This document shows, one piece after another, positions 8,521 through 20,215 of a stretch of 64,000 nt of DNA; the first letter of the stretch is position 1; every line of letters starts with the position of its first letter. This DNA comes from Ceriagrion tenellum (Eukaryota > Arthropoda > Insecta > Odonata > Coenagrionidae): assembly GCA_963169105.1 (NCBI GenBank), contig OY720636.1, forward strand, positions 73,148,123-73,212,122. The letters are read 5' to 3'. The notes below the pieces were generated by a model. The model was not told the DNA's origin, did no database searches, and saw only the letters and a program-made list of their open reading frames with translations. Both the position numbers and the translations under genes were made by a program.

Positions 8521-11500
8521 GGTGTGTTAGTACACTGCATATACCTCCTAGTGGTGGGTCGCGGGGAATGGTATGCTGGCTCTCAAGGTAGTCCTTACAG
8601 AAGGGATCCTAGCTTGAGTAGAATAGTGAAAGCAGGCCTAGGGTATTACTATGCTTTGGTTTCTCTTGTGGCATACTGGCGAAAATGTGCCAAAACTGAC
8701 CGGTAGAGTGCCGTAACCATTAACAGGGAAAGCTGCATGTGGTGCAGGTACTGCAAAGGCTGGTAAGTTTGCATACTCTATTTCAACTTACTGGAAACAG
8801 TCATATAGTAGCCTTGGACAGCCGAAGCCACGATGGGTGGCGGAAGCTGAATGAGGTTGGCCCATCAAGATAAAGACTTAGCAATACGAACTGGACTATC
8901 GGTACTTGGAATGTGAGAGGAGTATGTAGAAAGGAGTATGAGTTGTTGAATGAAATGAAAGTGAGACGAATGGATGTTTTGTGTGTATGTGAAACTAAGC
9001 GCAATGGGCAGGATGTTGTTACTGTAGATTGCGGTGGTCTGGCACTGTGATCAGGAGTTGAAGACAATGTACACGGCAGTCAAGGTGTAGGATTCATTCT
9101 TAATGAGAGCGCTAAGTCACTGGTAAGGAAGTACGAGTTAGTATCCCCTAGATTGCTCTGGGTTTGCATGAAAGTTAAGAATTAGGAGAGTTGTGATTGT
9201 GGCGTGTTATGTACCAGTAGATGGAGAGTGACAGGCGTTTTGGCTCTCGCCGCAGGATTACAACTCCCGCCCCCGGTTTGCAAGCTCTCGCTTATACCCA
9301 GGGACTTGGAAGAGGTGGAAGGAAGGGATGGGAAGGATAGCGGAACCACAGCCCCTTCGAGGCCGACACCAATGAGGTGGATTGAGGTCAATAGGACCTC
9401 AATTGGGCCTCCGCCTCCCCGAAGTGCTCGTATTAGTTTGGTTACCCAAACAACAGAGACGAGTAGCCATCAGTTTTGCTTTTGCTAAAACCTACCGCAC
9501 TTCTTTGCGAACCGAGAGAGCCCGTTATCCAAATATTTGGGATTAGGTGTCTCTCTGACTCACTTTATGGGTTGGCATCGTGCGGTCTGCCGAAGTACGT
9601 CCTCGAGTCAGGGATCACCGGACCCATGGAGGGTCAATTCGGACCAATTCTGGTCAAAGCATGAGTACAACCTTTCTCTCAGTAGTTCCCGCCAACCCAG
9701 AGATGGAGAGTGACAGTTTGAAAGATGAGTTTTGGGAAAAACTGAGAGGTTTTGAATGAATGTGACCGTGAGAGAATAATTGTACCAGATGACATGAATG
9801 GCTGGGTTGATGTGAGGCGGGATGCATCTGAGAGAGTGGTTGGGCCATTTGGTGACCCTCGAGTGAATGATAATGATAAAAACTTGGTGTGTGCTTGGAA
9901 AAGGGGCGATTGTAAAAGCATGATTGATTTCGTTGCGTATTATGAGAGCTTGAGGGAGTTCGTGTGGGACACGAGAGTGATGAGGGGTGCTGAATGTGTA
10001 ACAGACCACTATTTGGTACTCTCCAAAGTGAATCTGGGAGGAATGTGGGTGCCAAGGAAGAATGTTGCATGTAAGCAGTTGAGAGTAAAAGTGGAGAGAT
10101 TGCTAGACAGTGAGGTAAGAATGCAGTATGGTTGCATGCTTGAAGATGCTCTATCCTTAAAGCAGAGAGAATGGGAAGAGTATATCAAAAACGAGAATGT
10201 GAATGATGTGTGGGAGTGTTTAAAAGGAGTGATTGTAAAATGAGCTGAAAGTGTGGAAAAGGAGTGGCAGGAAGAATGAAAGGTGATGCTAGGTGGAATG
10301 AAGAGGTGAAAATTGCAGTCAGGGAAAAGAAAGAGGCGTACAAGAATATTAATGCTGCCAAATCTGAGGAAGAGCACACTAAGGCACATGAGATTTACAG
10401 AAAGAAAAAGAATGAATGCAAAATCGTTGTGAAAGAGAGCAAGGAGAGTATGCATGTGGATGAAGCTAGCAAGATGCAGAGCGATTTTGAAGGCAATAAA
10501 AAGCTGTTTAGAAGTGGGTAAAAGGGGCTAAGATTGGAGAAGGCGGGGAATTTTTATCGAAAGAGTGAGGAATATTACTTCTGACAGAAAATGGAGTGTG
10601 CAGTGTGGGTTTATGCCTGGGAGAGGATGTAGTGACCAGCTTTTTGTGCTTCAGCATGTGATAGAGAAATGTATGGGTGTCTGAAAGAAAGTGTATTGTG
10701 TGTTTCTTGATTTAAATAAGGCATATGACAGGGTGAATAGAAGTAATGGAAGGTTTTGAAGGACTATGGAATGAATGGGCAGTTATTGAATGTTATGATG
10801 GTGATGTATGAGAATAGTAAGGCAAGTATAAGAGTTAACGGGGTTCTGAGTGATTGGTTTGTAATTAAGCAAGGATGCATAATGTCACCATGGCTGTTTA
10901 ATGTATTAATGGATGTGTTATAGATGCATGTAGTAAAAACTACTGTTTTGATTGGTAATGTAAACGTGCGAGTCCTGCTGTATGCGGATGATGCTGTTTT
11001 GATCTCAGAGCGCCAACAGACATTACAGAAGCTCCTAGATAAGTTTTGTGAATCAACAGAGGGAATAGGATTCAGGGTAAATGCATCCATGACTATAGTA
11101 GTTTTTGATAAGGAGAATAACTGTATGATGAGGGTGAATGGTGAAGTAATTGAACAAGTGGATGATTTTGTGTACTTAGGTAAGATATTTGTGAAAGATG
11201 GACGGATAATGAGGAGATAAAGAGACGTGCAAATGCTGGAAGGAAAGTGGTAGGTAGCATGTGGAGAATATCAAGGAATGAGTGTGTCTAAGGAAGCAAA
11301 AATCGCAGTGTACAAAAGTGTACTTCTCCCCACTTTGTTGTATACTAGGAAAACATGGGTTGGTCAGGATAGACAGAGTAGACTAAATGCCGTGGGTATG
11401 AGTTGTCTGAGGAGTGTTCACAGCTTTAGTAGGATGGATAGGGTCAGGAATGAGTGGGTAATAATGAATGTGGGTCAGATGCTCAAGTAATGGACAAATA

Positions 11501-11830
11501 TGAAAGGGGTGTGCTTCGTTGGTTTGGCCATGTTGAGAGAATGGATAAGAGTCCAATAACGAAACAGATATATGAGTGAATAGAATGGTGTGAGAGGCAG
11601 AGGTAGGCCGAGAAAGTTGTGGCTGAGAAAGTTCTTAGGAGAAATATTGGGAGTCTAAAAAACAGGAAGGCTTGTACAAACAGTGTATGCGGGTAAATGA
11701 GGCGAAAGAGGCTTGCAAGGATTGGTCAGTATGAGGAAATTATTGAAGCACAGTTAGGTGTACAATAAGGTATTTTTGAGCGAAACTTAAGCGACTGTTC
11801 CTACCCCAGAAGGGAACGGCATGATTGATA
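8521..11830 (+). mobile_element. Degenerate LINE, family B copy 1 (EEP endonuclease plus RT)
   Basis: Around 8890 the sequence reads IGTWNVRGV, the start of an exonuclease-endonuclease-phosphatase domain, continuing in pieces with LCVCETK. After the 9235-9700 insertion it resumes with a segment ending GAECVTDHYLVLSKV (conserved 'SDH' region). RT motifs follow in broken frames: GFMPGRGCSDQL near 10610, LNKAYDRVN, KQGCIMSPWLFNVLMD, and YADD at 10981-10992. C-terminal WFGHVERMDKSPITKQIYE and GVRGRGRPRKLW motifs are near 11520-11620. The 3' end carries CCTACCCCAGAAGGGAACGG at 11800-11819, shared with copy 2 at 51564-51583. Many stops, and a gap between endonuclease and RT around 10520, show it is inactive. 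Confidence 0.85.
9219..9716. mobile_element. 466-bp insertion in LINE B with 16-bp target-site duplication
   Basis: AGATGGAGAGTGACAG occurs at 9219-9234 and 9701-9716, bracketing 9235-9700. The LINE coding sequence stops at the first copy and resumes after the second. The long duplication points to LINE-style target-primed insertion. The insert is clearly more GC-rich than its surroundings and has no poly-A tail. A short palindrome TTGAGGTC...GACCTCAA sits around 9383-9403. I could not find convincing Pol III boxes, so it may be an unusual SINE or a retroposed RNA. Confidence 0.85.
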
Positions 11831-12716
11831 TGTATACAAAGGCCACACATTTGGTCATTTAATCAAGTATTCTACCTACAAGTTGGGTAGTTTTTGGGCA
11901 TTCCTTATTCGTGGCCATAAACCAGTTGCTGTTATCGTCATCATACTTTCCCTCTTACAGATGCACCACCATTAGATCCCTCTGGAAATCCTCATCATAT
12001 ACTACTCATTTCACTATTTACTCACAATGTCTTCCCTCTTCCATGCTCTACCAATTTTCTCCCATCTCTTACCCTCCTCAACATTCCCTCTGCTTTCAAA
12101 ACATCCTCCTTCCATGCCCTCATACTTCAAACCTATCCCCACAGCTTCCTCCTACCCCAGAGGAAGTCCTTGAGCTAATTGGTGGAAGTAAGGGTTAGAA
12201 TACAAGAACTGAAGATGAAGTGCATATATGGAAGGATGTAAGCTGGAAGATAGGAAAAGCCAACTAGATATGCCTGAACATAATATCTGAAGAAGTGCAG
12301 AACTTTTTGATGCATGGAAATGTAGACGCTGCTAACAGAGAATCGTGGAACCACTGCAAGGAATATGGGATTAGATGAAATTTCATTTTGCATGAAGAGG
12401 GACTCCCAGGCCATGCATGAGATTGTGCAAGGTGGATTTCTGGACTAATGCAGGAGTTCTCACAAACATTTTGGAGGAAATGACAAAGAGGACAGTAAAT
12501 AATATTCAAATGCTGTAGATGGAATGTGCAGCAAATACACAATAAATCAGATTGTATAATGGTATGCAGATCCAAAATATTAAAGTGAATTAAGTCAAGG
12601 ATGGAATGTTAAGCAGAGAAATCCTGAATGATTGTTTGGGTTGCACAGAAAAGTAGGGGTGCACGAGAAGCAATTCTGACCCCCTCTCCTCTTATACAAC
12701 AGAAATATACTTCCCT
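11831..12716. other. No recognised feature
   Basis: Pyrimidine-rich low-complexity sequence (about 11990-12150), then a weakly coding-looking purine-rich stretch. I recognise no family or exon. Confidence 0.3.
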
Positions 12717-13133
12717 CAGGGTGGCTACTGATATCTAATTTTCAAATTCCCTGATAGATTTACCAATTTCCCTGACCGATCGCCAAAAGGTCACCTATTA
12801 CAGGATTATTTTTTTCTGCCGAATTAAATTTTATACGGCAGCTTCAAATTATCGAATCATAGCCTTGTATTTTTAGTTCTGCAAGCATGTATTCACTATA
12901 AGCTAGTGCGCTCCAGCTACATCTCGACCTGATTTTCGGAAGTTAAAAAAAAGTGAGGTAAAATTTTCCCAACAACATGGCCTCTGATTCCTTGTGATGA
13001 GCGAAAGGCATTGTGATCATGACTTTTATAAACTTAATAGTGGAAAAATACGAGGATTCCTATTCCAGCTTCTCCCTGACTGATACAAGAATTCCCTGAC
13101 AATTCCAGGTTTTCCCTGACAATCACCACCCTG
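12717..13133. mobile_element. Short DNA element with CAGGGTGG termini
   Basis: The left end is CAGGGTGGCTACTGAT at 12717. The right end is CACCACCCTG ending at 13133, its imperfect complement. The body has repeated 'TTCCCTGAC' strings near both ends. The flanks share TCCCT, which could be the remnant of a short target duplication. A related fragment (AGGGTAG...GGAATTCCCTGACTTTT) is at about 20091-20170. It fits a non-autonomous hAT-like or similar DNA transposon; the superfamily is uncertain. Confidence 0.6.
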
Positions 13134-13533
13134 TCCCTTCTGAAATGCAGGCTGGTTAGATAATGATTTCTACATTGGAGAGGCAATTTCCTGGCTGAAT
13201 GCTCATTTTTCCTGACTTTACTAGATCTGTAGCAACCCTGTTCATCCAACATCATTCTAGGATATGCAAATGGTTTATTTGATGGGAGTCTCTCTTCCAC
13301 ACTAGGAGGATGATTAATTTCACTTGTTTAAGCAGTTCATTCCCATTGACTATAACCATGTATACATGATGGAAAGGGTTTCCTGTTCCACTATTTATAC
13401 ATACATACATATACATTCCATACAGCCATCATAACTGATCAGGTCACCTATCAAATATTGACACCAAATGCAGCTTAAAGATGAGAGAGAAAAGGGTGAA
13501 ACAATTATCAACATCAAGATAGAGAAACAATGT

Positions 13534-13539
13534 TTTATT
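13534..13539 (-). promoter_or_regulatory. RpL22 poly(A) signal
   Basis: AATAAA on the minus strand, 32 nt past the RpL22 stop codon. The short 3' UTR is typical of ribosomal protein genes. Confidence 0.75.
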
Positions 13540-13570
13540 GAATGTGATAGACACTCTATAAACCATTAGT

Positions 13571-13609
13571 TTAATCACTGTCTTCTTCTTCATCTTCCTG
13601 GTTGTTGAT
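13571..13609 (-). CDS. RpL22: RpL22 coding exon 5 (acidic tail and stop)
   Basis: Acceptor TATTTTGCAG, then INNQEDEEEDSD and TAA at 13573-13571. Confidence 0.95.
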   Translation of the reverse strand: MNNQEDEEEDSD

Positions 13610-16600
13610 CTGCAAAATAAAGAAAAATTATTACACAATGGTATTGAAACTTTAATTAATATTACATTTATATTCACCAGCAGAGCACATTCTTGAACCC
13701 TGATAATTAACATTAAACTAAGATAGCTAAGCATTCCCATTGCCCCCTCAATGCCATTCTTTAGCTCAACTGAAATGATGGATGGCTCTTGGTGCCACCT
13801 ATTCATGACAGAAACAAAAATTCCCAAGAGGACGTGGTCTTATCATTAACAGTCATCAAAATAACACAATTAAGCTAAACAGAAACCTCTCTTTCAGTGT
13901 TGGTGTCCGTTAATCTCTTTGTAATGATACAAGCATGAGTCATTAAAAGTGAGATGATAGGCATTTAATAGATGTATTACATTTTTTGAGGTGGTTGTTA
14001 TTCAGTTGGAATGTGTGCACTGTGATTTTTTTAGATCAAAATTATTTTATAAAGATAGTAAACGTGTCTGAAAATTTTCCTCATTTGCGGAGGCCAAATT
14101 TGATGACCATCAACTCTTCATCTGGAAGTAAGAAAAAAGTCTATGCGTAACAGGATGCCCATGTTGCTGCTGGTAGCATGAGCAACGGATGACATTGAGG
14201 CTCTTGAAGCCTTCCTCCAAGGTAGGCGGGATGTCACCTTTTGGAGCCTTCACCAGTATTGACTGTGCTTAGGCTTATCAGTTAACAAAGGCTTCTTCCA
14301 GTAGTGGATATTTTAACAGACACGCTACTTGTTCTGGTTACCTTCACAGCCACCTTCATTTTGGCAAATTCTTGATGAATGCAGTGCGGTTGAAAGAGTG
14401 AGCCTTGGCTTGTTAGCCAGGAAGGAATTCTTAGGTATGTGTGTCCTGGACCTTCTACATAAACATTACCTTCATGTACAGAGTAAACCTGTAACTGTTT
14501 CTTGAGGAGGACACACGTTCCTGTATTGGACACACGTTTTTGGGGCATAGCAACTCACTCCACTTCCACAAATGTAGGTTTACTGAGACCCAGGCAGGGT
14601 AAGGATGGGGCAAGAACAAGGGGATAAAAAGTGTGGGCCTTGGTGAACTTTGGCGGAGGCAGTGACTTGTAATGACAAGATATAAGCCACCAAAAGATAG
14701 CGAAAGCCACAGACAGGACAGTGAATGGTTGACAGGATGGTCATAAAGCAAGTGTGGCTAGCACAGGGAGCTAGCAGTTTATATTGTGGCCATTGTAAGG
14801 TGACAGTCTGTGGCTCAATAAGTCAAAATGCATTTCCCTTAAAGAAGTATGTGTATCCTAAAATCAATAGAAAGCCCTAATTTCAAAATGTTGTAAGCAG
14901 GAAAATTAAGGGAAAATATGGTAAAATCTGCATGTTAGCGTAGGAATATGTTAGAAATGGGAAACGTGAAATGTAGAATTGTGTTCGTGCATTTTGCATT
15001 GTATTAAGAGGTTTTCAATCCATGAACAGATCTGTGGGTATATTAAATATTGTAGAAAATAAACGCAAATAAGCTATTCTGCATTTGAAAAGGAATGTAT
15101 TTCTTTAAATTCTGCTAAGATTATTTATGACCAAATAATGTATGTATAATCATTCACTCTAAGGTCAAAAGTTTCCAATGCAATAGCTAAATTTTTTACT
15201 TCTTTGCCAGACATATCATAAATACATTAATGAAGATTTCTAAGCAAAGAAACAGTAACTAAAAAAAAAAAAAATCACTAGTTACTGTTATCTGGCCTAG
15301 AAAACTCATTTACACTGTAGATATGGTGAAAGCAGAACATGATAACTGGCCAATGGCTACAGACAGTTTTTTTTGGTTAGTCTTAGAAATCTTCATGGTT
15401 GTTGGTTTTAAAAATCAACCCCTAACCTCAAAATCTGTATTTTTATCAGATAAGTGATAGATTTTGGTCAGATACCATCTTTCAGCTTAGCAGGGCAGTA
15501 TTGTTGAAGGATATTTCAAAATTCAACCTGTTTTACTTCTATCTCCTAATTTACCTGAATATTTAGAGTATAATGCCATTTCCCTCTGTCATTTTCATCA
15601 ATGGCATATAAAAACAAACATTTTGATTGGTATCTAGCACCGCCCACAGCTAATCAGGAAACCCTAGGGTATGTGCTTTATTTTGGGCTAGTAAAATGCA
15701 TTAATACTGAAAAGCAGAAGTATCAAATGTATTTGGCAGGGTTGGGTCCTCATATTAACCTAGGTTAACATTAGAAAGACTCTGGCTCTGACGAGAACAA
15801 TGGACTAAGCCATTTTGGCTATTAGAGATTTTATGATCTCACACATTATTAATGTAGATGAAATCTCAGAGTTAATGTTTTGTTTGACAATTTAAAATGT
15901 TCTTTCTTTTATTTGAGAATGTGAAACTCTGAAAGAATTTTTTACCTATTTTGGATCATTATTTATCATAATCATCAGAAAAAGCAGAGTTCAGTCTCTT
16001 ATATGAAATGTGTTGCCACGAAGTCAACTCTAGAAATTTCCTCAAGGTGACACTATGTGACAGGTATTTGAACTGGCAAGGGAATTGGCTGCACATAGAT
16101 TGAGTAATGCACCGGAATGTTCGGATACACTGAACATTTTACATAAAAATGTTTTGGTACTGTATTTACTGCACAGTTTTCTTCTACATCTTTTGACATA
16201 ATTGGCTATATTGTCATTTTCCCATGCTCTCATATAAGGCATCTGAATTAGAATTTTCACTTTCTGATGTGTGACTTAGCACTTCCTTAAATTAGCAGTA
16301 AGCTCCTTTGGCAATTTGTGAAGAAATTCCTGCATTTACAGGATGCAGCTACCAGTAATATATGTGTGTATCATAGAAGCATAGATTACTATTAAGTCAA
16401 TAGACATGAAGAAACTGAACAGGTCACCTTCATTGATCACAGTATAACAATAGTATGATATGATTACAAGAAATCAGTATGTATAGCATTTGTGCATAGC
16501 TTGGCACTTCACAGATTGGAAGCATGGGCCATTCAAAGAATAGACCAGTAACGATTCGAGGATTTCAAAACCTGGAGCAGGAAGAGGATACTGAAGATGA

Positions 16601-18400
16601 CATGGATGGACATAATAAGAAATGATGTTACATAGGAGTAGAAGAGGAAAGGACCTTATGTGACAATACAAAAGAACCCTATTAACAAGAGAGACCATCA
16701 GGCACTATGGGTTAGTGTATAATACAATTGAAGGGAAAAGTACACAGAGGAAGGTCAGGGGATTTAAACCAAGACCAAATATAGAACCAGTTGGTCATTC
16801 TATATTTGGTCTCAGTATGAATCCACAGAACCCAGGAGTAAGGGAACAGGTATTACATGGGGGAGGATGGAGGGCTACAGCCAACCAATCTTAAGATAAT
16901 TACCAGTGAAGAGAATCACTGTTGAGTACTCACCTGGAAGTACCTCAGCTCATATGTACTCTTCCCACTGGCAACTACTCTTAACCAGTCCCGCAAATTG
17001 TTCTTCTTCAGATACTTCTTTGTTAAATATTTAAGGTACCTAAAATCCCCAAATTAAAGTTATATTTAACAACTATTATGAATTTAACACTTGGAATAAA
17101 GGTACTTTAAAATAATGTCCTACCCAACATAGTTTTAGACTAAAGTAATGATTGCAGGACCAAGGAAAGACTAATAGAGGATAGATGAGAGCAACAGGAG
17201 AGCCCCAGAATTTAGGTTGACTTTCAAGCAATGGCAACTCAATAAAATTGACAATTACGCACCTCTGATTATATATAGAACCAGGTCAAAGTGACCATCG
17301 CCAGTTAATTTTTTCAAAACGGTATCATACACACAAGGAAAGCTATTTATACTCATGAATTATGACCTTAATTGCACTGTTAACAGAAGAAACTAAAATG
17401 AATCCAAAACCATTACTACCAAAAGATAACCATAACGGATTTTCATTGTGCTATGATTTCTGAAAAATAACTTATCCAAGCCAATAGCCACGACTAACAC
17501 ACATGATTTCAAAATTTGAAACGTATCAATCGCACAAACCTCTTTGAAAATGGAATATCGGCATTGACTGTAACTTTGCTCTTGTTTCGCTCCAGCGTAA
17601 CTGAATTCCCCAGATTGCCAGTTTTGCCATTAACCTTTATTCTTTCCTGAAGATATTTCTCCTGAAAGGGAACAATAAGTCTCATGTAAATTTAACATTA
17701 ATGCCGGTATTGATAACTAAACACAAATAGGTCAGGTTGGTAGGTTCCTATTCATACAAGTCAAGAAGCTACGACCATAACAACGGTATCACTAGATTCC
17801 TCCAGCAGAATACCAAGGCCATCAGCAAAACTTGTGAGCACAGGTATTAATTCTATCAATCATTTGTCATGGCACCCAATACGCCAAGCAACTTACGAAA
17901 TTGGAAACCTCCATTATATTATCCTCCACTGGATGGCTGCAATCAACAGTGAACTTGTATTGGACCTTCTTCTTCTTTTGGCCCTTTCCTCGAATGTGAA
18001 CTTTCGCATTCCTTTTCGGCATGGGCTTCTTTGCAGCTAACTGTGACGAAGCAAAAACAATAGGTAAAATGAAAAATAAATACAAGGTGGAGAAAAACCA
18101 TCTCCCTACCTGTATGCAATCCGAGTCAATCACAGGCATCATACACACAAAACGAACAGAATAGTAGTAAAAGACAACAAAATAGGCATTCAATTTGCTC
18201 CAAACTAAAATTTCTTAGATAAGAAAGCTTGAACGACAGGAATAAGTCTAGAAATATCATGCTTGTTAGCCGTAATTCATTGACACGCACGGGAGAAATT
18301 CTATGTCGATAAAAATTAATTCACACTAAGCAAGAGGGCTTATTCATTTTACAATTTAGCACGATTACTTCAATAAAAGATAATGACTTACAGTAGGCAT
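13571..18400 (-). CDS. RpL22: 60S ribosomal protein L22 (eL22), complete spliced gene
   Basis: Coding exons are 18400-18392, 18040-17897, 17661-17540, 17039-16934 and 13609-13571. They sum to 420 nt and give a 139-aa protein without any frame break. Every intron has GT-AG ends. The protein starts MPT, continues LAAKKPMPKRNAKVHIRGKG and a lysine patch, then the conserved core VQYKFTVDCSHPVEDNI and KVTVNADIPFSKRYLKYLTK. The end is RDWLRVVAS...YELRYFQINNQED and an acidic tail (EDEEEDSD). These are hallmark eL22 sequences; the acidic C-terminus is universal in the family. It is a structural protein of the large ribosomal subunit that binds 28S rRNA. The three-codon first exon is normal for ribosomal protein genes and allows a tight promoter-first-exon arrangement. 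Intron 4 is 3.3 kb and carries a LINE remnant right beside the exon 4 donor. Confidence 0.97.
13610..16479 (-). other. RpL22 intron 4, mostly without recognisable content
   Basis: I see no further exon. A segment at about 14100-14750 is GC-richer and looks partly protein-coding on the minus strand but is broken by frameshifts; I recognise no family. The rest is AT-rich with poly-A near 15260. Confidence 0.45.
16480..16900 (+). mobile_element. LINE family A 3' fragment in RpL22 intron 4
   Basis: Matches the 3' coding end and tail of the LINE at 58550-58960: GGAAGCATGG, an 'FKTWSRKRILKMTWMD' segment against 'FKTWCWRRMLKIQWTD', and the terminal GGCTACAGCCAACCAAT. It has several stops. It lies antisense to RpL22, and its end is about 30 bp from the exon 4 donor. 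Confidence 0.75.
16934..17039 (-). CDS. RpL22: RpL22 coding exon 4
   Basis: Acceptor GATTTTAG, donor GTGAGT (16933-16928). Completes the split Arg codon and encodes YLKYLTKKYLKKNNLRDWL to YELRYFQ. Confidence 0.96.
17540..17661 (-). CDS. RpL22: RpL22 coding exon 3
   Basis: Acceptor CCCTTTCAG, donor GTTTGT (non-consensus but GT). Encodes EKYLQERIKVNGKTGNLG and VTVNADIPFSK. Ends two bases into an Arg codon. Confidence 0.95.
17897..18040 (-). CDS. RpL22: RpL22 coding exon 2
   Basis: Acceptor GTCACAG before 18040, donor GTAAGT after 17897. It has 48 codons with the basic N-terminal region and VQYKFTVDCSHPVEDNI. Confidence 0.96.
18392..18400 (-). CDS. RpL22: RpL22 coding exon 1 (M-P-T)
   Basis: ATGCCTACT directly followed by the donor GTAAGT (18391-18386). 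Nine coding bases, phase 0. Confidence 0.92.
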
Positions 18401-18475
18401 GATTAATACGCGGCGAAATTCCACAGTCCCTACAACACGACGTGGTTGCTCTTGGAAAGAAATGGCAGCGCTGGT
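18401..18475 (-). promoter_or_regulatory. RpL22 5' UTR / core promoter region with TOP-like tract
   Basis: The minus strand upstream of the ATG has a pyrimidine run TTTCTTTCC about 60 nt before the start. This is the kind of 5' terminal oligopyrimidine start site used by ribosomal protein mRNAs. The start site is inferred, not shown. Confidence 0.4.
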
Positions 18476-20173
18476 GTTAACAAAACACTGTCGCTATGAA
18501 GACAAATGACTGGAGCCAGTAGTGGGAATTTAAAAATCCATAATTTTGCATCACAAATTTTAAATTACCCTAAAATACGTCATTTATATTCCTCAAGGCT
18601 GAATGATAAGGAATATAAAAAACTGGATAAAGGCGACCCTTTAATCTTTAGTTTCCTTGGTTCATTTTTATCAATATTAGTCAATAAATAGGTCTCAGCA
18701 GGGTCCATATTCTGAGATGTGTACCGAACTTCTTTCATCTCCTACAAAGCCACAGCTCCATTGTAATTAGCGTTGCAACAGTCTGAAAATATGCTTGGAA
18801 CTCCCTTTTCATCATATTATATATAATTAAAAAGTTCGATTCTTTCAATAGGCCCAAAATAAACCAGCAGAAGTTTCTCCATGTGTACTGTGATTGATGC
18901 AAGTGAAATATGGTGAGTACAAACCTATAGGAAGCCCCTGATAACATATTTCATAGTAAGCTAAATATTTTGTTCAAATATCTCCTTTTGACTTGGCTTT
19001 AGTCCTTATAAGGGATATACTTTCGTATAATCCTATGTTCATCCCAAATGTCCCCGGAACATGAATGGGACATTCAGGAGCTGCCTGGGACCATCAGTGT
19101 TGTGTGGGTAAAGGTCAATATGCATGTTGGTATTAATGTTTATAATTTATGGTAGCATTTATTATAGGTAATGAACAGGAAATGTGATTCATAATTTGGT
19201 GAAAACAGGATTTAGGCTTTGAGATATAAAGACAAAAGATTCCAATGCCATGAATTTTGGATTCAACCCATCACTACTGTTGCCTAGATAAATAAACTGA
19301 ATGGAGCTGATATTTTTTCTTTTTGGAATCTGCTGTTTCCATAACAGGTCGGCACTGGCAAAATTCCAAGAAATATGCAATATGTAGTTTTTGGATTTGG
19401 CTTTTAGCTTATTTATTGAACAGCTTTCTCTAATACATTTAGAATATTGGAATGTTTAAACTTGGGCTTTCTTAACATTTATGCTCAAATGATTTTCAAC
19501 ATACTTTTTGATAATCCTTCTGATAATCTGGTTCCATATCTTTTAACAGGTTGGTAAAGGTTAAATTTTAAAGAATTACCTGATTTGTGCAATCAGCATA
19601 TTAGGATGTTACATGGCATTAATTTTTACATCAAGAGTTCTGAATATGCATCCTTGAGGGACACAGATCGAGTGGAGGAGGAGGAGATCGAGTGGGAATT
19701 CTGGCTATTGACCTAAATTATTACACAACCCAAGTGACCCCACTAAGGAAAGCACTTCTCCAAAGATTAGGTACCCCTCCGATTCCAAACCTTTTGAGTT
19801 TCCAGGTAAGTATTTGGTAGTTAACACAACCAAAAGCCCAAGGTAAATAAAAAACAATCCATTGGTTTCAAGATTCTGCTTTGGGGATTTTAACACTAAA
19901 CCTTTGTCAACATAAGAGGCAAAACGAATGGATCTTCACTCTCTATTAACATAATGGTAAGATAAAATATTGTGGTTTTCCAAAAAATAACTGGTCTGTA
20001 ACACCTATATTTTTGAAAGTGTATATTCCATAGCTATTGGCCTAGTCTTCAAAATAATCAGAAGGGCCTATTTTTGGTAAATATAGACCAGGGTAGTAGC
20101 AGGCCTTAGGTTATGGAATTCCCTGACTTTTCAAGGTTTGTGGGTTCAAAATTTTCATTTTCCAGGAAATAAT
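18476..20173. other. Intergenic stretch, no recognised feature
   Basis: Lies between the RpL22 promoter and the repeats from 20.1 kb. I see short purine repeats (GATCGAGTGG twice near 19670-19697) and a fragment related to the 12717 element at about 20091-20170. Confidence 0.4.
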
Positions 20174-20211
20174 AGCCATTATATGTATAGACATATGTAC
20201 ATATAATGGCT
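20174..20211. repeat. Near-perfect hairpin
   Basis: AGCCATTATATGT at 20174-20186 is the exact reverse complement of ACATATAATGGCT at 20199-20211. The loop is 12 bases, itself part-palindromic. It abuts the element starting at 20216. Confidence 0.8.
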
Positions 20212-20215
20212 ATAA

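Noticed and set aside
8801..10455. Long minus-strand open frames opposite LINE B
   Set aside because: They mirror the plus-strand LINE coding region, which has the recognisable motifs; the minus products have none.
13390..13420. TACATACA-type microsatellite
   Set aside because: Short simple repeat of a few units, common in such genomes and not informative.
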